64,000 bases of DNA from Sedimenticola thiotaurini (GTDB taxonomy: Bacteria; Pseudomonadota; Gammaproteobacteria; Chromatiales; Chromatiaceae), in the NCBI GenBank assembly GCA_007713595.1, contig VMRY01000003.1, positions 124,001 to 188,000 of the forward strand. Direction: 5' to 3'. Every line of letters starts with the position of its first letter. Positions within the stretch are counted from its first letter, which is position 1. The notes under the pieces were generated by a model. It was not told where the DNA came from. It searched no databases and saw nothing but the letters and a program-made list of their open reading frames with translations. Shown here in pieces: positions 26,743-35,819 of the stretch. Both the position numbers and the translations under genes were made by a program.

Positions 26743-27765
26743 ATGGAGATGCCACAGGCGATAAACCAGGTACTCGCCCACAAGGATCTCTCCGCCGAGG
26801 AGATGACCCAGGTGATGCACACCATCATGACCGGTGGTGCCACACCGGCCCAGATCGGGGGCTTTCTGATCGGCCTGAGAATGAAGGGTGAATCCGTCAC
26901 CGAGATTGCTGCGGCAGCAGCCGTAATGCGTGAGCTGGCCAGTGGGGTATCGATCAGCGGTCTCCCGAATACTGTCGATATCGTCGGCACCGGCGGAGAC
27001 TCATCCGGCACATTTAACATCTCCACTGCCTCTATGTTTGTCGCTGCCGCCGCAGGCTGCAACGTAGCCAAACACGGTAACCGTTCGGTCTCCAGCAAAT
27101 CGGGGGCCGCGGATGCACTGGAGGCTGCTGGTGTCCGACTTGATCTCTCACCCGAGCAGGTTGAGCAGTGTGTGCGGGAAGTGGGGGTCGGCTTCATGTT
27201 TGCGCCGGGTCACCACAGCGCCATGAAACACGCTATTGGACCACGCCGGGAGATGGGCGCGCGGACCATCTTTAACGTACTCGGGCCTTTGACCAACCCG
27301 GCAGGGGTACCCAATCAGCTACTTGGCGTGTTCAGTGAAGAGCTACTGGAACCGCTGGCTCATGTGCTGCAGAAACTCGGCAGCCGACATGTGATGGTGG
27401 TGCACTCCCGTGACGGCCTGGATGAGATTAGCATTGGGGATCGTACAGAGGTGGCCGAACTTAAAGAGGACCAGGTCAGACGCTTTAGCATTCAACCGGA
27501 AGACTTTGGCATGAAACGGACACCTATCCAACAGCTGAAGGCAGCCGATCCAGCAGCGAGTCTGAGCATAATCCGCGATGTTCTGGATAACCAGCCCGGC
27601 CCCGCCCGGGACATCGTTCAGCTCAATGCCGGTGCAGCGATTTATACCGCAGGCGTTGCCAGCAGCCTGCAAGAAGGAATTGATCTGGCGGGAAAAGCCA
27701 TTGCCAGTGGGGAGGCGAGAAATCGTCTCGACAGGCTGGTTATTCTGACCCAGAGTTTTGAGTGA
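26743..27765 (+). CDS. trpD: Anthranilate phosphoribosyltransferase
   Basis: This 340-residue enzyme joins anthranilate and PRPP in the second step of tryptophan synthesis. The PRPP loop is IVGTGGDSSGTFNIST near residue 83, followed by KHGNRSVSSKSGAAD and the FAPGHHSAMKH block. Length is normal. It ends the trpEGD block; the usual next gene, trpC, is instead 10 kb away, after genes on both strands. Confidence 0.96.
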   Translation: MEMPQAINQVLAHKDLSAEEMTQVMHTIMTGGATPAQIGGFLIGLRMKGESVTEIAAAAAVMRELASGVSISGLPNTVDIVGTGGDSSGTFNISTASMFVAAAAGCNVAKHGNRSVSSKSGAADALEAAGVRLDLSPEQVEQCVREVGVGFMFAPGHHSAMKHAIGPRREMGARTIFNVLGPLTNPAGVPNQLLGVFSEELLEPLAHVLQKLGSRHVMVVHSRDGLDEISIGDRTEVAELKEDQVRRFSIQPEDFGMKRTPIQQLKAADPAASLSIIRDVLDNQPGPARDIVQLNAGAAIYTAGVASSLQEGIDLAGKAIASGEARNRLDRLVILTQSFE

Positions 27766-27843
27766 GTAACTACGCCCGGTTCCATCAGGATCCGGGTGTA
27801 AGTTGCAACAAGTGGCATCAGGTTTAGTGAGGATGCGTGCTTT

Positions 27844-28737
27844 CTAGATCGCGCTATCATCTATAGCAAAGATACTGTACATCGCCTCAATCATCTCACC
27901 GGAAACCGTATCTGTGACCTTTTCAACATCACGCTGGCCCAGACCTGTCAGCTCCCATGCAGAGTCAGCGATTTTTTCGATCATCTGCTCGAGAAGCAGA
28001 TCCGTATTCAAACCATGGGTAATCCAGGCGGCAATATGCAGGATAGCCACCTCTTTACCAATGTCATCACAATTCTCAGGACGCTGCAGATAGGCAAAGG
28101 AGTCAACAAAGCTCTGCGGCAGTTTCCAGGACTTCATCAGCTCCAGACCCACCTCATTGGCATCACAGCCAATCAACTGACGCTCCTTGGCAAACAGAGC
28201 GAGCAGGTCATCACCAGACTCAGCCAGTGCCTGACGACTCTCCTGCGGAAAGCGGCTATAGAGTACCAGATGGCCGATATCCAACAGCAGTCCCCGTACA
28301 AACAGGCTCTCCATGGCACGCAGCCCAGCCGCCTTGGCCAGTTCGCGAGCCAGAAAACCGCACATCACGCTGCGATACCAGAAGGTGCTCATATCCATCA
28401 GCTCATTCGGCACACCATCGAAGGCTTGTGCCACACTGGTAGCCAAGGCCAGATCATGGATCTGCTGGATACCCAGTATATTGACTGCCCGGCTAATGGT
28501 GTCGACCTGAGAGGGCAAGCCGTAATAGGCGCTGTTAGCGATACGCAGCAGACGGGCAGCTAATGCGGGATCCAATGAGACGACATCCGCCACATCCTTC
28601 ATGCTGCTATCTTCAGAAGTCATCACCTCCTGCAATCTCGTATAGGCGGCAGGCAGCGAGATCAGCGTTAGCGAATCCTGTACCAACTGTTCTGAACTAA
28701 ATAGTGCATGGGTTTGTGCACTGCTATCTGTTGACAT
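27844..28737 (-). CDS. HDOD domain protein
   Basis: This 297-residue protein is an HDOD domain over most of its length (LPAAYTRLQEVM, then DPALAARLLRIANSAYYG near residue 65). HDOD proteins are related to HD phosphohydrolases but usually act as signalling scaffolds. No receiver domain is attached. The ATG at 28737 has GGAGAG upstream, replacing an ATG 16 codons earlier. It is convergent with trpD and divergent from the next small gene. Its function is not known. Confidence 0.83.
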   Translation of the reverse strand: MSTDSSAQTHALFSSEQLVQDSLTLISLPAAYTRLQEVMTSEDSSMKDVADVVSLDPALAARLLRIANSAYYGLPSQVDTISRAVNILGIQQIHDLALATSVAQAFDGVPNELMDMSTFWYRSVMCGFLARELAKAAGLRAMESLFVRGLLLDIGHLVLYSRFPQESRQALAESGDDLLALFAKERQLIGCDANEVGLELMKSWKLPQSFVDSFAYLQRPENCDDIGKEVAILHIAAWITHGLNTDLLLEQMIEKIADSAWELTGLGQRDVEKVTDTVSGEMIEAMYSIFAIDDSAI

Positions 28738-28943
28738 GTTTCTCTCCTGCCATTTCCTTGTATCCCATGATGCTATAGCGGCCAATGTTGAAAAATCCTT
28801 TGTGCGGAATGTCTCATTTCAACAAGCTGTCTAAAATATAGCAGCCAATCATTGAAGTTGTCTGCCTGAAGTTAGTCTTGTGGCTTTTAAAATCACCAGC
28901 TTAGCCATAATATGTCCTGTAGCAACAGGCCCAGAGAATCCAT

Positions 28944-29270
28944 ATGAACAGCAGCCACTGCAACATATCCACTACACCCGACTATAGCGATGTCACGCTA
29001 TTGAGTCTGGAACCGGCAGTCCCACCGGAGGACTACCTGGAGGCGATGAAACTGGCCAACCAGGAGGCCGAGCGTAGAATCGGCCAGCATATGCTGCTCT
29101 CCTGGTATGACCGTGATCGTGATTTTGAATCACCCCAGCATGCCAGTGAATGCCATGTGAACAGTGCCATCCCGGGCTATGTGGATTATGCACTCTATCG
29201 TGGAGCCACCCTGCGTATCGATTTTCAACAAGGTCGCTTTGTCTTCTTCTACCTGCTTATTGATCTCTAA
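28944..29270 (+). CDS. Small hypothetical protein
   Basis: This 108-residue protein has no signal peptide or membrane segment. It is acidic, and its C-terminal half (YALYRGATLRIDFQQGRFVFFYL) looks like a two-strand element. It vaguely resembles archaeal AF1514-type small proteins (DUF5619), a weak guess. It lies 57 bases before the cysteine synthase gene on the same strand, so co-transcription is possible. Confidence 0.6.
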   Translation: MNSSHCNISTTPDYSDVTLLSLEPAVPPEDYLEAMKLANQEAERRIGQHMLLSWYDRDRDFESPQHASECHVNSAIPGYVDYALYRGATLRIDFQQGRFVFFYLLIDL

Positions 29271-29327
29271 AGCAGAAATCAACCAAATAGGCTATCATCC
29301 CGGGCTGTTTATCAGCTGGCCATTCTC

Positions 29328-30239
29328 ATGAAATACGACAATATCCTGCAGACCATTGGCAACACCCCTGTCATCCGCCTCAACAAGGTGAGCGATATCC
29401 TTGCCGCCGAACTCTGGGTCAAACTGGAGAGTTTCAACCCGGCGGGGTCTGTTAAGGACCGGCCTGCACTGAATATGATTGAACGCGCCGAGCAGCGCGG
29501 CAGTCTTAAGCCGGGGGATACCATCATTGAACCGACTTCCGGAAATACCGGCATCGGCCTGGCGATGATCGCGGCCCAAAAGGGCTATCCGTCGGTGTTT
29601 GTCATGGCAGAGGACATGAGTGAAGAGCGCAAGACCATCCTCCGGGCATTCGGAGGAAAGTTAGTGCTTACTCCTGCAGAAAAAGGGACCAAGGGTGCCA
29701 TTGAAGAGGCCAAGAAGCTCGCCGCTGAAAACGGCTGGTTCTTTGTCGGCCAGCATTTCAACCCGGATAACCCGGATGCACACAAAAGCACCGCCGACGA
29801 GATCTGGGCCGACTTCGGCAGTCAGCTGGATACCATTGTCTGCACTACTGGCACTGGCGGCACCATCTCCGGCATCGGCAAGTATATGCGCCAGCACAAC
29901 CCGGCCATCCAGATCATAGCAACCGAGCCGGCCGACTCACCCATCCTTTCACAGGGAATCGCCTGTAAACACAAGATCATGGGCACCGCCCCGGGCTTCA
30001 TTCCAGAGACACTGGACACCCATATCTATAACCTGATCCTGCAGATCACCACGGAAGAGGCCTACGACACAACCCGCTTTCTGGCCCAACAGGAGGGGAT
30101 CTTTGCTGGCATATCATCTGGCGCTGCAGTAGCTGGGATGATCAAAATGGCGAAAGATGAAGCCTATCGCGGCAAGGTACTCCTGGCTATGCTGCCCGAT
30201 ACCGGTGAACGCTATCTAAGTACCGACCTGTGGGATTAG
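29328..30239 (+). CDS. cysK: Cysteine synthase (O-acetylserine sulfhydrylase)
   Basis: This 303-residue PLP enzyme makes cysteine from O-acetylserine and sulfide. The PLP lysine is in NPAGSVKDRPA near residue 42, the substrate loop is EPTSGNTGIG, and the phosphate cup is TGTGGTISGIG. The GFIPETLD segment is more like CysK than CysM, although the length fits both. No SAT (cysE) gene is adjacent. A short upstream gap suggests linkage with the small hypothetical gene. Confidence 0.9.
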   Translation: MKYDNILQTIGNTPVIRLNKVSDILAAELWVKLESFNPAGSVKDRPALNMIERAEQRGSLKPGDTIIEPTSGNTGIGLAMIAAQKGYPSVFVMAEDMSEERKTILRAFGGKLVLTPAEKGTKGAIEEAKKLAAENGWFFVGQHFNPDNPDAHKSTADEIWADFGSQLDTIVCTTGTGGTISGIGKYMRQHNPAIQIIATEPADSPILSQGIACKHKIMGTAPGFIPETLDTHIYNLILQITTEEAYDTTRFLAQQEGIFAGISSGAAVAGMIKMAKDEAYRGKVLLAMLPDTGERYLSTDLWD

Positions 30240-30379
30240 GCAGGGCTGAAATAGCACCAAAAAGCAAAGATATCGTGTCTTGGCATACTGTACACTGACA
30301 GATTAAAGGTATTCATCAATCTGCCGAACAATGGGATTGATGGCTCGACACTATTAACAAGATCCACCTGAAGGAATCA

Positions 30380-31627
30380 ATGGACTTAATTGTACTCGCA
30401 ATTAGAGTAAAAGATCTTTTGCCTGGGATGTTTGTCTCCAGCCTCGATCGTCCATGGCTCGAGACACCCTACCCCATACAAGGTTTTATGATTCGATCAG
30501 GGAAAGACACAGCACGTCTTCAGGAGTATTGCGATTTTGTCTATGTCGACATTCTCAAGAGTCGCGCCAACTCGATTCCACAACACCTGCTCCTGAAAAA
30601 CGATAATCCCGAGAACCCATCCGAAGCGGCGCAGATTTACCAGTTAACTCAACAGGCACGCATACCTTACGAGAAAACCACTTCCAGAACGGAGGAGCTA
30701 AAGGCCGCTGATGAACATTTCAAACAGGTTAAAATGGCCTTCAAGACGCTCCTCAGTGATGCCGAGAATGACGACCAACTCAATCTTCCCGTCCTAAAGA
30801 AGGCGATTACGCCGATGGTGAAGAGTATTGTGCGGAATCCTGATGCATTTATCTGGCTTGCGCATCTTAAGAAACTGGATCAGTACTCCTACCATCACGC
30901 TGTCAGCTGTGCTGTCTGGGCGGTTGCCTTTGGCAGGCATTTAGGCTTGCCCGAAGATCAGCTCAACTCGCTGGCGACTGGCTGCTTCCTGTTTGATATA
31001 GGAAAAACCAAGTTACCCCCCGCACTGCTAAGAAGCACCAAGCGTCTCACCGCAGAGGAATTCGAAACGGTGAAAGAGCATGTACTCTTCGGTCTCGACA
31101 TGGTTAAGCAGACCAAGGGGATTAAAACCGCCGTCATTGACATGATCCGCACACACCATGAGCGGCACAATGGCAGCGGCTATCCACTGGGCATCAGTAA
31201 AGATCAGATACCCCTGTTTGGACGTATCGCGGGCATTGTGGACGCCTATGACGCCATCACATCTCATCGCCCTTATTGCGAACCCATGCCGGCCTATCAG
31301 GCGATTGAGGCACTCTATCAGTGGCGCGGCGTTGACTTTCAGATGGAACTGGTTGAGCAGTTCATACAGGTGGTGGGCATCTATCCGGTTGGCAGTATTG
31401 TCGAACTCAGCGATGGTTCTGTGGGTGTAGTAATCAATCAAAATGAACACTATCGCCTCAGGCCACACGTGATGGTACTGCTCGATGAGAAGAAGCAGTT
31501 TTTGGAAGAGTTTTATGAAGTAGACTTGCGGGAAGGTTTGGATGACGAAGAATCCCCCAACCTCACAATCGCCAAAGGCCTCCCTCCCGGCGCATATGAC
31601 TTAGACAGCAGTCAGTACTTTTTCTGA
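30380..31627 (+). CDS. HD-GYP domain protein with DUF3391 and an altered HD motif
   Basis: This 415-residue cytoplasmic protein has an N-terminal DUF3391 domain (residues 1-110) and an HD-GYP domain (about 160-350). HHERHNGSGYP at 259-269 is the intact GYP signature. The preceding HD site reads FDIGK at 205-209, so the metal-binding His is Phe205 while Asp206 remains. HD-GYP proteins hydrolyse c-di-GMP; loss of the His may weaken or alter activity. The ATG has AAGGA upstream. It leads a three-gene cluster with GGDEF/EAL and HD-GYP genes at 12- and 14-base spacing. Confidence 0.88.
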   Translation: MDLIVLAIRVKDLLPGMFVSSLDRPWLETPYPIQGFMIRSGKDTARLQEYCDFVYVDILKSRANSIPQHLLLKNDNPENPSEAAQIYQLTQQARIPYEKTTSRTEELKAADEHFKQVKMAFKTLLSDAENDDQLNLPVLKKAITPMVKSIVRNPDAFIWLAHLKKLDQYSYHHAVSCAVWAVAFGRHLGLPEDQLNSLATGCFLFDIGKTKLPPALLRSTKRLTAEEFETVKEHVLFGLDMVKQTKGIKTAVIDMIRTHHERHNGSGYPLGISKDQIPLFGRIAGIVDAYDAITSHRPYCEPMPAYQAIEALYQWRGVDFQMELVEQFIQVVGIYPVGSIVELSDGSVGVVINQNEHYRLRPHVMVLLDEKKQFLEEFYEVDLREGLDDEESPNLTIAKGLPPGAYDLDSSQYFF

Positions 31628-31639
31628 TATCATTCTTCA

Positions 31640-32920
31640 GTGATTAATCAAATCCAAGCACCTATCGAACTCCTGAACAATCTGGCAACGCTGCTTGCAG
31701 ACTCAGGGAATAAAGGTGCATTGATACTGATCAGGCTCCACGGCATGAGCCGTATGGCTTCCATCTTTGGAACACGTATCACCGAGGAGATAATCTTAGG
31801 TCTGATAGAAAAAATCGAACAGGGCATACGTCCGACGGACACCCTGATGCGATTGGGACGCTACGAATTTGCCATATTTATAGCTAATGTCCTGAACCGT
31901 GGCCACGCAACACTTGCAGCCAACAAGGTCGCCGGCCTGCTTAGCCAACCCATCGTCATCCAAGGTAAAGAACGCAATCTACCTTTCTCCATCGGTCTCT
32001 CCGTTTCACCGCTGCATACCACTGACCCGGAACAGCTCTGCAAATACGCAGACCTGGCCCTTATTGCCGCAAAAATTACCCAATCACCTTATCAGGTTTT
32101 TGACCCTGAAGACTTGGCTGGCACTGTAACCAACTGGGATATTGAAGGTGACCTGGAGAAAGCGATAGCAAATAATCAATTCACACTAAACTACCAGCCA
32201 AAAATATCTGCTGCCACCAGCCAGATTATCGGTGCGGAAGCGCTAATCCGCTGGAATCACCCCACACATGGGCGAATACCACCTGATCAGTTTATTCCAA
32301 TCGCTGAGCGAAATGGCCTTATGCCAAAGATCACATGGTGGGTACTCAATACCGCGCTAAGAGAACGGAAGCAGTGGGGCCGCGCAACCCAGAATCTGTC
32401 CATTGCCATTAATATTTCAGCGCTCGATTTGACCGATAAGAGTTTCTTTAAATCGGTCACCAGTGCTATAGGATTGTGGAATACACCACCCGAGCTACTC
32501 ACACTTGAGATCACTGAAGGCTCACTCATGAAAGATATCGCCTTCAGTGCCAATATACTTCGAAAGATACAAGCTCATGGCATCAAAGTATCGATTGATG
32601 ATTTTGGAACCGGCTACTCCTCACTCGCGTACTTCAAACAGCTACCAGCAAACGAACTCAAGATTGACCGCTCTTTTATTCTTAATATTCTTAATGACGA
32701 ACTTGATCAGCATATTGTCAGCACAATTATTCAGATGGCCAAAAAAATGCGTCTGGACATTGTCGCAGAAGGCGTGGAAACCGCCCGTATGTTGGATACG
32801 TTGACTGAGTTGGGATGCGACATCATGCAGGGATATCATATCGCCAGACCAATGCCGCAACAGGAGTTTGTTGCATGGATAGCGAGTAACGAGCAGGATG
32901 ACAACAGACCTGGCGAATAA
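31640..32920 (+). CDS. c-di-GMP phosphodiesterase with degenerate GGDEF and intact EAL domain
   Basis: This 426-residue protein has a GGDEF-like domain (1-160) and an EAL domain (about 175-420). The GGDEF signature reads GRYEF at 73-77 and cannot be catalytic. The EAL domain keeps E200-A-L, IDDFGTGYSS and AEGVET, so c-di-GMP hydrolysis to pGpG is expected. No sensor or membrane domain is present. The GTG start lies 12 bases after the HD-GYP gene and has no Shine-Dalgarno, so translation may be coupled. Confidence 0.9.
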   Translation: MINQIQAPIELLNNLATLLADSGNKGALILIRLHGMSRMASIFGTRITEEIILGLIEKIEQGIRPTDTLMRLGRYEFAIFIANVLNRGHATLAANKVAGLLSQPIVIQGKERNLPFSIGLSVSPLHTTDPEQLCKYADLALIAAKITQSPYQVFDPEDLAGTVTNWDIEGDLEKAIANNQFTLNYQPKISAATSQIIGAEALIRWNHPTHGRIPPDQFIPIAERNGLMPKITWWVLNTALRERKQWGRATQNLSIAINISALDLTDKSFFKSVTSAIGLWNTPPELLTLEITEGSLMKDIAFSANILRKIQAHGIKVSIDDFGTGYSSLAYFKQLPANELKIDRSFILNILNDELDQHIVSTIIQMAKKMRLDIVAEGVETARMLDTLTELGCDIMQGYHIARPMPQQEFVAWIASNEQDDNRPGE

Positions 32921-32934
32921 ACTGGCTCTATGCA

Positions 32935-34221
32935 ATGAACTACAACGAATCAAGCTACCTCCAACAGATTGCCGAACTGGGTGAAATGCAGTCAGTGGTC
33001 TGCACAGAGAACATCGTCACGGTGGAGGGTGCCAAGCTACTGCCTAAAGGCGCCCGCATCAACCGTCAGGTGATAGACAGATTACTGCAACATAAACTCC
33101 TCAAACCCATTGACTTTACCACCCATATTGAGGATGCAGTTGATATCGACGCCCTGATTGCTCTGGGCCGCTCCTTAATGGAGCGTACCTCTGAAATGGG
33201 CACCCTGATTCGGATGATGCGCAGTGACACCTTTATTGAGCAGAGCTGCAAGCGCATCCATCTTGAACTACCGATACAAAACAAGCTGACGGTTGCCCAA
33301 AAACTCCGACCTGAACTACTTGAGCATAGTCTGCGCGTCGCACTGGCCATCACCATTGTTGGCGAGGAACTGGGATTACCTGAAAAAGAGTTGCAGGTTC
33401 TGGCAACCGCCGGCCTGCTGCATGACATCGGTGAACTGCATCTCGGTGTCGGCGATCTACCACTCGAGAAAAACCTTGATCTGGAGCACTGGCAACAGGT
33501 GCGCAGCCATCCACTGGTAGGCGCAACCATACTGTCGCAGTTTCCCGCTTACACGCCACACGTCTTCAGGGCCGTGCAGGAACATCATGAGCGACAGGAT
33601 GGAAGTGGATATCCCCAAGGATTAAAGGCTATCCGTATCAGTCGTGCCGGGCGTTTATTGTCGTTTACCGAGATGGCTATCGGGGCACTGCGCAAATACA
33701 CCCTGCGGCAGCTCAACACCATCATCAAAACCAATCTGGATGCACTTGACCCCCAGCCGGTAGCAATCTTTTTGAATGCACTCCATCTGCTTGAGAGCAG
33801 TGGTCAGCATAAGGCCGCTGAAGTACGCACAAAAGACCTGTCTGCACTGTTCGAAATGATTGCCAAACTGATTATAGCTGCTGAAAAAATTGCGCTGGAT
33901 AGAACAGCAGAACAAAAGGCTGCCGAGCCCTGTCTAATCGATTCAGCTATGCAGAAATTCAACCAGGCCTTACGGCGGGCGGGTTTTGATATCAATAATG
34001 TCCCAGCATCTATGGCAATGATTGGCGATGACGCGGAGTCTCTCCTGGAACTCGAAGAACTGCTGCAGGAGACGCTCTTTCAACTGAGACAGATGTTGCT
34101 GGAGATGCAGCGCAGAACCAGCCAGGCGAGCTCCAACACCACAGACCGAAAAGCCATCGAACAGTGGATCAAAGAGGCTGAGCAGAATCTGGAAACAGCT
34201 ACCCGCCTGCTGATTGGATAA
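32935..34221 (+). CDS. HD-GYP domain protein with intact metal motif
   Basis: This 428-residue protein has an N-terminal region of about 115 residues of unknown fold and an HD-GYP domain (115-300). H163-D164 sits in LLHDIGE and HHERQDGSGYP spans 217-227. The Lys that normally follows HDIG is Glu167. The C-terminal 120 residues are helical, with a Glu/Leu-rich coiled-coil pattern ending in the final 60 residues. It is the third gene of the cluster that starts at 30380. Confidence 0.87.
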   Translation: MNYNESSYLQQIAELGEMQSVVCTENIVTVEGAKLLPKGARINRQVIDRLLQHKLLKPIDFTTHIEDAVDIDALIALGRSLMERTSEMGTLIRMMRSDTFIEQSCKRIHLELPIQNKLTVAQKLRPELLEHSLRVALAITIVGEELGLPEKELQVLATAGLLHDIGELHLGVGDLPLEKNLDLEHWQQVRSHPLVGATILSQFPAYTPHVFRAVQEHHERQDGSGYPQGLKAIRISRAGRLLSFTEMAIGALRKYTLRQLNTIIKTNLDALDPQPVAIFLNALHLLESSGQHKAAEVRTKDLSALFEMIAKLIIAAEKIALDRTAEQKAAEPCLIDSAMQKFNQALRRAGFDINNVPASMAMIGDDAESLLELEELLQETLFQLRQMLLEMQRRTSQASSNTTDRKAIEQWIKEAEQNLETATRLLIG

Positions 34222-34295
34222 CGCTATTCAACTTTTCAACTGACCTCAGTCAGTCTCTGCAATCAGATGCAAGATCAGTCAGCGGGGGCTCGTAC

Positions 34296-34724
34296 TCAAC
34301 AGTCCCTTAGCATCACGCTACGAATCAACTCAGGCACCGGCATCGGCTGCTGGGATTCACGATCAACATAGACATGTACCCAGTGACCGGTGGCCGCCGC
34401 CTCCTGTTCACCCTTGCGAAACATCGCAACCGCATACACCACGCTGGTTCGCCCCACCTTCATCACCCGCAGCCCGAGATCGAGTACATCAGGAAAACTG
34501 ACCGCTCTGCGAAAGCGGCAGAGACTCTCCGCGGCATACGGAATCACCGGATCTTTCATCCAGTCCAGACCGGCCTCAGTCAGGTACTGCACAATCAGCG
34601 CTTCATACAGACGGTAGTAGATGACGTTATTCAGATGCCCAAACTGGTCATTGTCATTCCAGCGCGTCGGGATGGTGTAGAAATAGCGATAATCATCGCG
34701 GTTGAGCCATTCATTGTTGATCAT
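34296..34724 (-). CDS. Acyl-CoA thioesterase, 4HBT/YbgC-like hotdog protein
   Basis: This 142-residue hotdog protein has the 4-hydroxybenzoyl-CoA thioesterase signature RWNDNDQFGHLNN near residues 21-33, with the catalytic Asp in the position used by YbgC/YbaW enzymes. It should hydrolyse an acyl-CoA in the cytoplasm; chain length cannot be told. It is monocistronic, convergent with the HD-GYP gene and upstream of no obvious partner. Confidence 0.85.
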   Translation of the reverse strand: MINNEWLNRDDYRYFYTIPTRWNDNDQFGHLNNVIYYRLYEALIVQYLTEAGLDWMKDPVIPYAAESLCRFRRAVSFPDVLDLGLRVMKVGRTSVVYAVAMFRKGEQEAAATGHWVHVYVDRESQQPMPVPELIRSVMLRDC

Positions 34725-34861
34725 TGGTCGCCTACACTACCTGCATCACCGACATTGTGGCATTGACTGCCACAATCCAACCGCATGAAAGGCAGGTGTT
34801 TTTCTGATAAAAAAGGCCGCACAGAATAGTCTCATTTGATACTATCTGGCAAGTGGCTGAG

Positions 34862-35707
34862 TCACAGGGTGGACCGCTCCGTCAACTGATCCAGTTTCCG
34901 CATCGCGCCACTCAAGGGCGTATCGCGACGTCTGATCAGCAAGGTCTGGATCATCGCTATATGCGCAGGAATAGGTGAAATATCCACATCCACCCGAAAG
35001 GCGGATCGCTCTACGACCGCTTTTGGCATCAAGGTACAGCCGAGTCCCGCATCGACACACCCCAGGATGCCCTCCAGGGTGCCATACTCCATCAATGAAT
35101 AGGGGAGCAACCCTTCCTCCCTGAGCCACTGCTCGGCGCGCGCACGATAGACGCAACCGGTGCGAAACACCAGCAGCACATTCTGCTGCACGGCCTCTTT
35201 TGAGGTCACCAGTACCAACTCCTCCTCAAAGGCTACCCGACTCTCAATCTCGGGGTGCTCAACCGGGCCACCCACATAGGCACAATCCAGGCGATGTTCC
35301 AGCACGTCTCGAATCAACCCTTCTGTGCGACCGGTACTGACGGTGATCTCAGCAGATGGCATCTGTGCATGCAACTCCTTGAGTATGGCCGGTAAACGAA
35401 TCGCCATGGTCGTCTCCATCGAACCGAGACGAATGGCCCCCCCATTTTCAATCGTCCCACGTACCGCATCGGTTGCCTGCAGCTCAAGACGCAGGATGCG
35501 CTCGGCATAATCCCTTAATACCCGACCGGCTGCAGTCAAAGACATCCCTCGGCTCTGACGCACAAACAACGCCGCCCCAAGCTCCTCTTCCAGTTTTTTA
35601 ATCCGGGCGGTGACATTTGATTGCACATAATGGAGTTTCTCCGCCGCAGCCGATATCCCGCCTGTATCAGCCACACTGAGAAAAATTCGCAAACTACTGA
35701 CTTCCAT
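34862..35707 (-). CDS. LysR-family transcriptional regulator
   Basis: This 281-residue regulator has the LysR winged-helix domain in residues 1-60 (SLRIFLSVADTGGISAAAEKLH, then VTARIKKLEEELGA). A substrate-binding domain follows (about 90-280). It is divergent from the MFS transporter gene, with a 112-base intergenic region that carries inverted repeats, so it probably regulates the MFS gene and itself. The inducer is unknown. The ligand-binding domain contains a Cys in RTGCVYR. Confidence 0.9.
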   Translation of the reverse strand: MEVSSLRIFLSVADTGGISAAAEKLHYVQSNVTARIKKLEEELGAALFVRQSRGMSLTAAGRVLRDYAERILRLELQATDAVRGTIENGGAIRLGSMETTMAIRLPAILKELHAQMPSAEITVSTGRTEGLIRDVLEHRLDCAYVGGPVEHPEIESRVAFEEELVLVTSKEAVQQNVLLVFRTGCVYRARAEQWLREEGLLPYSLMEYGTLEGILGCVDAGLGCTLMPKAVVERSAFRVDVDISPIPAHIAMIQTLLIRRRDTPLSGAMRKLDQLTERSTL

Positions 35708-35720
35708 CGCCGCTCCAATG

Positions 35721-35769
35721 CATCATAATTAATGAACGATCAGATCATTATAAATCGTTTGTAATGATG
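35721..35769. promoter_or_regulatory. Inverted repeats in the LysR-MFS divergent region
   Basis: CATCAT (35721-35726) and ATGATG (35764-35769) form outer arms. TAATGA (35730-35735) and TCATTA (35745-35750) form an inner dyad. They occupy the middle of the only intergenic space between regulator and target, as expected for LysR operators. Confidence 0.45.
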
Positions 35770-35819
35770 TGCAAGCCACGCCATGCTCTTAACCCATCAC
35801 ACCAGAGCAGGAGTGCACC

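Noticed and set aside
30290-30305. LexA-like CTGT...ACAG dyad after cysK
   Set aside because: The spacing is six bases rather than eight, and no SOS gene follows.
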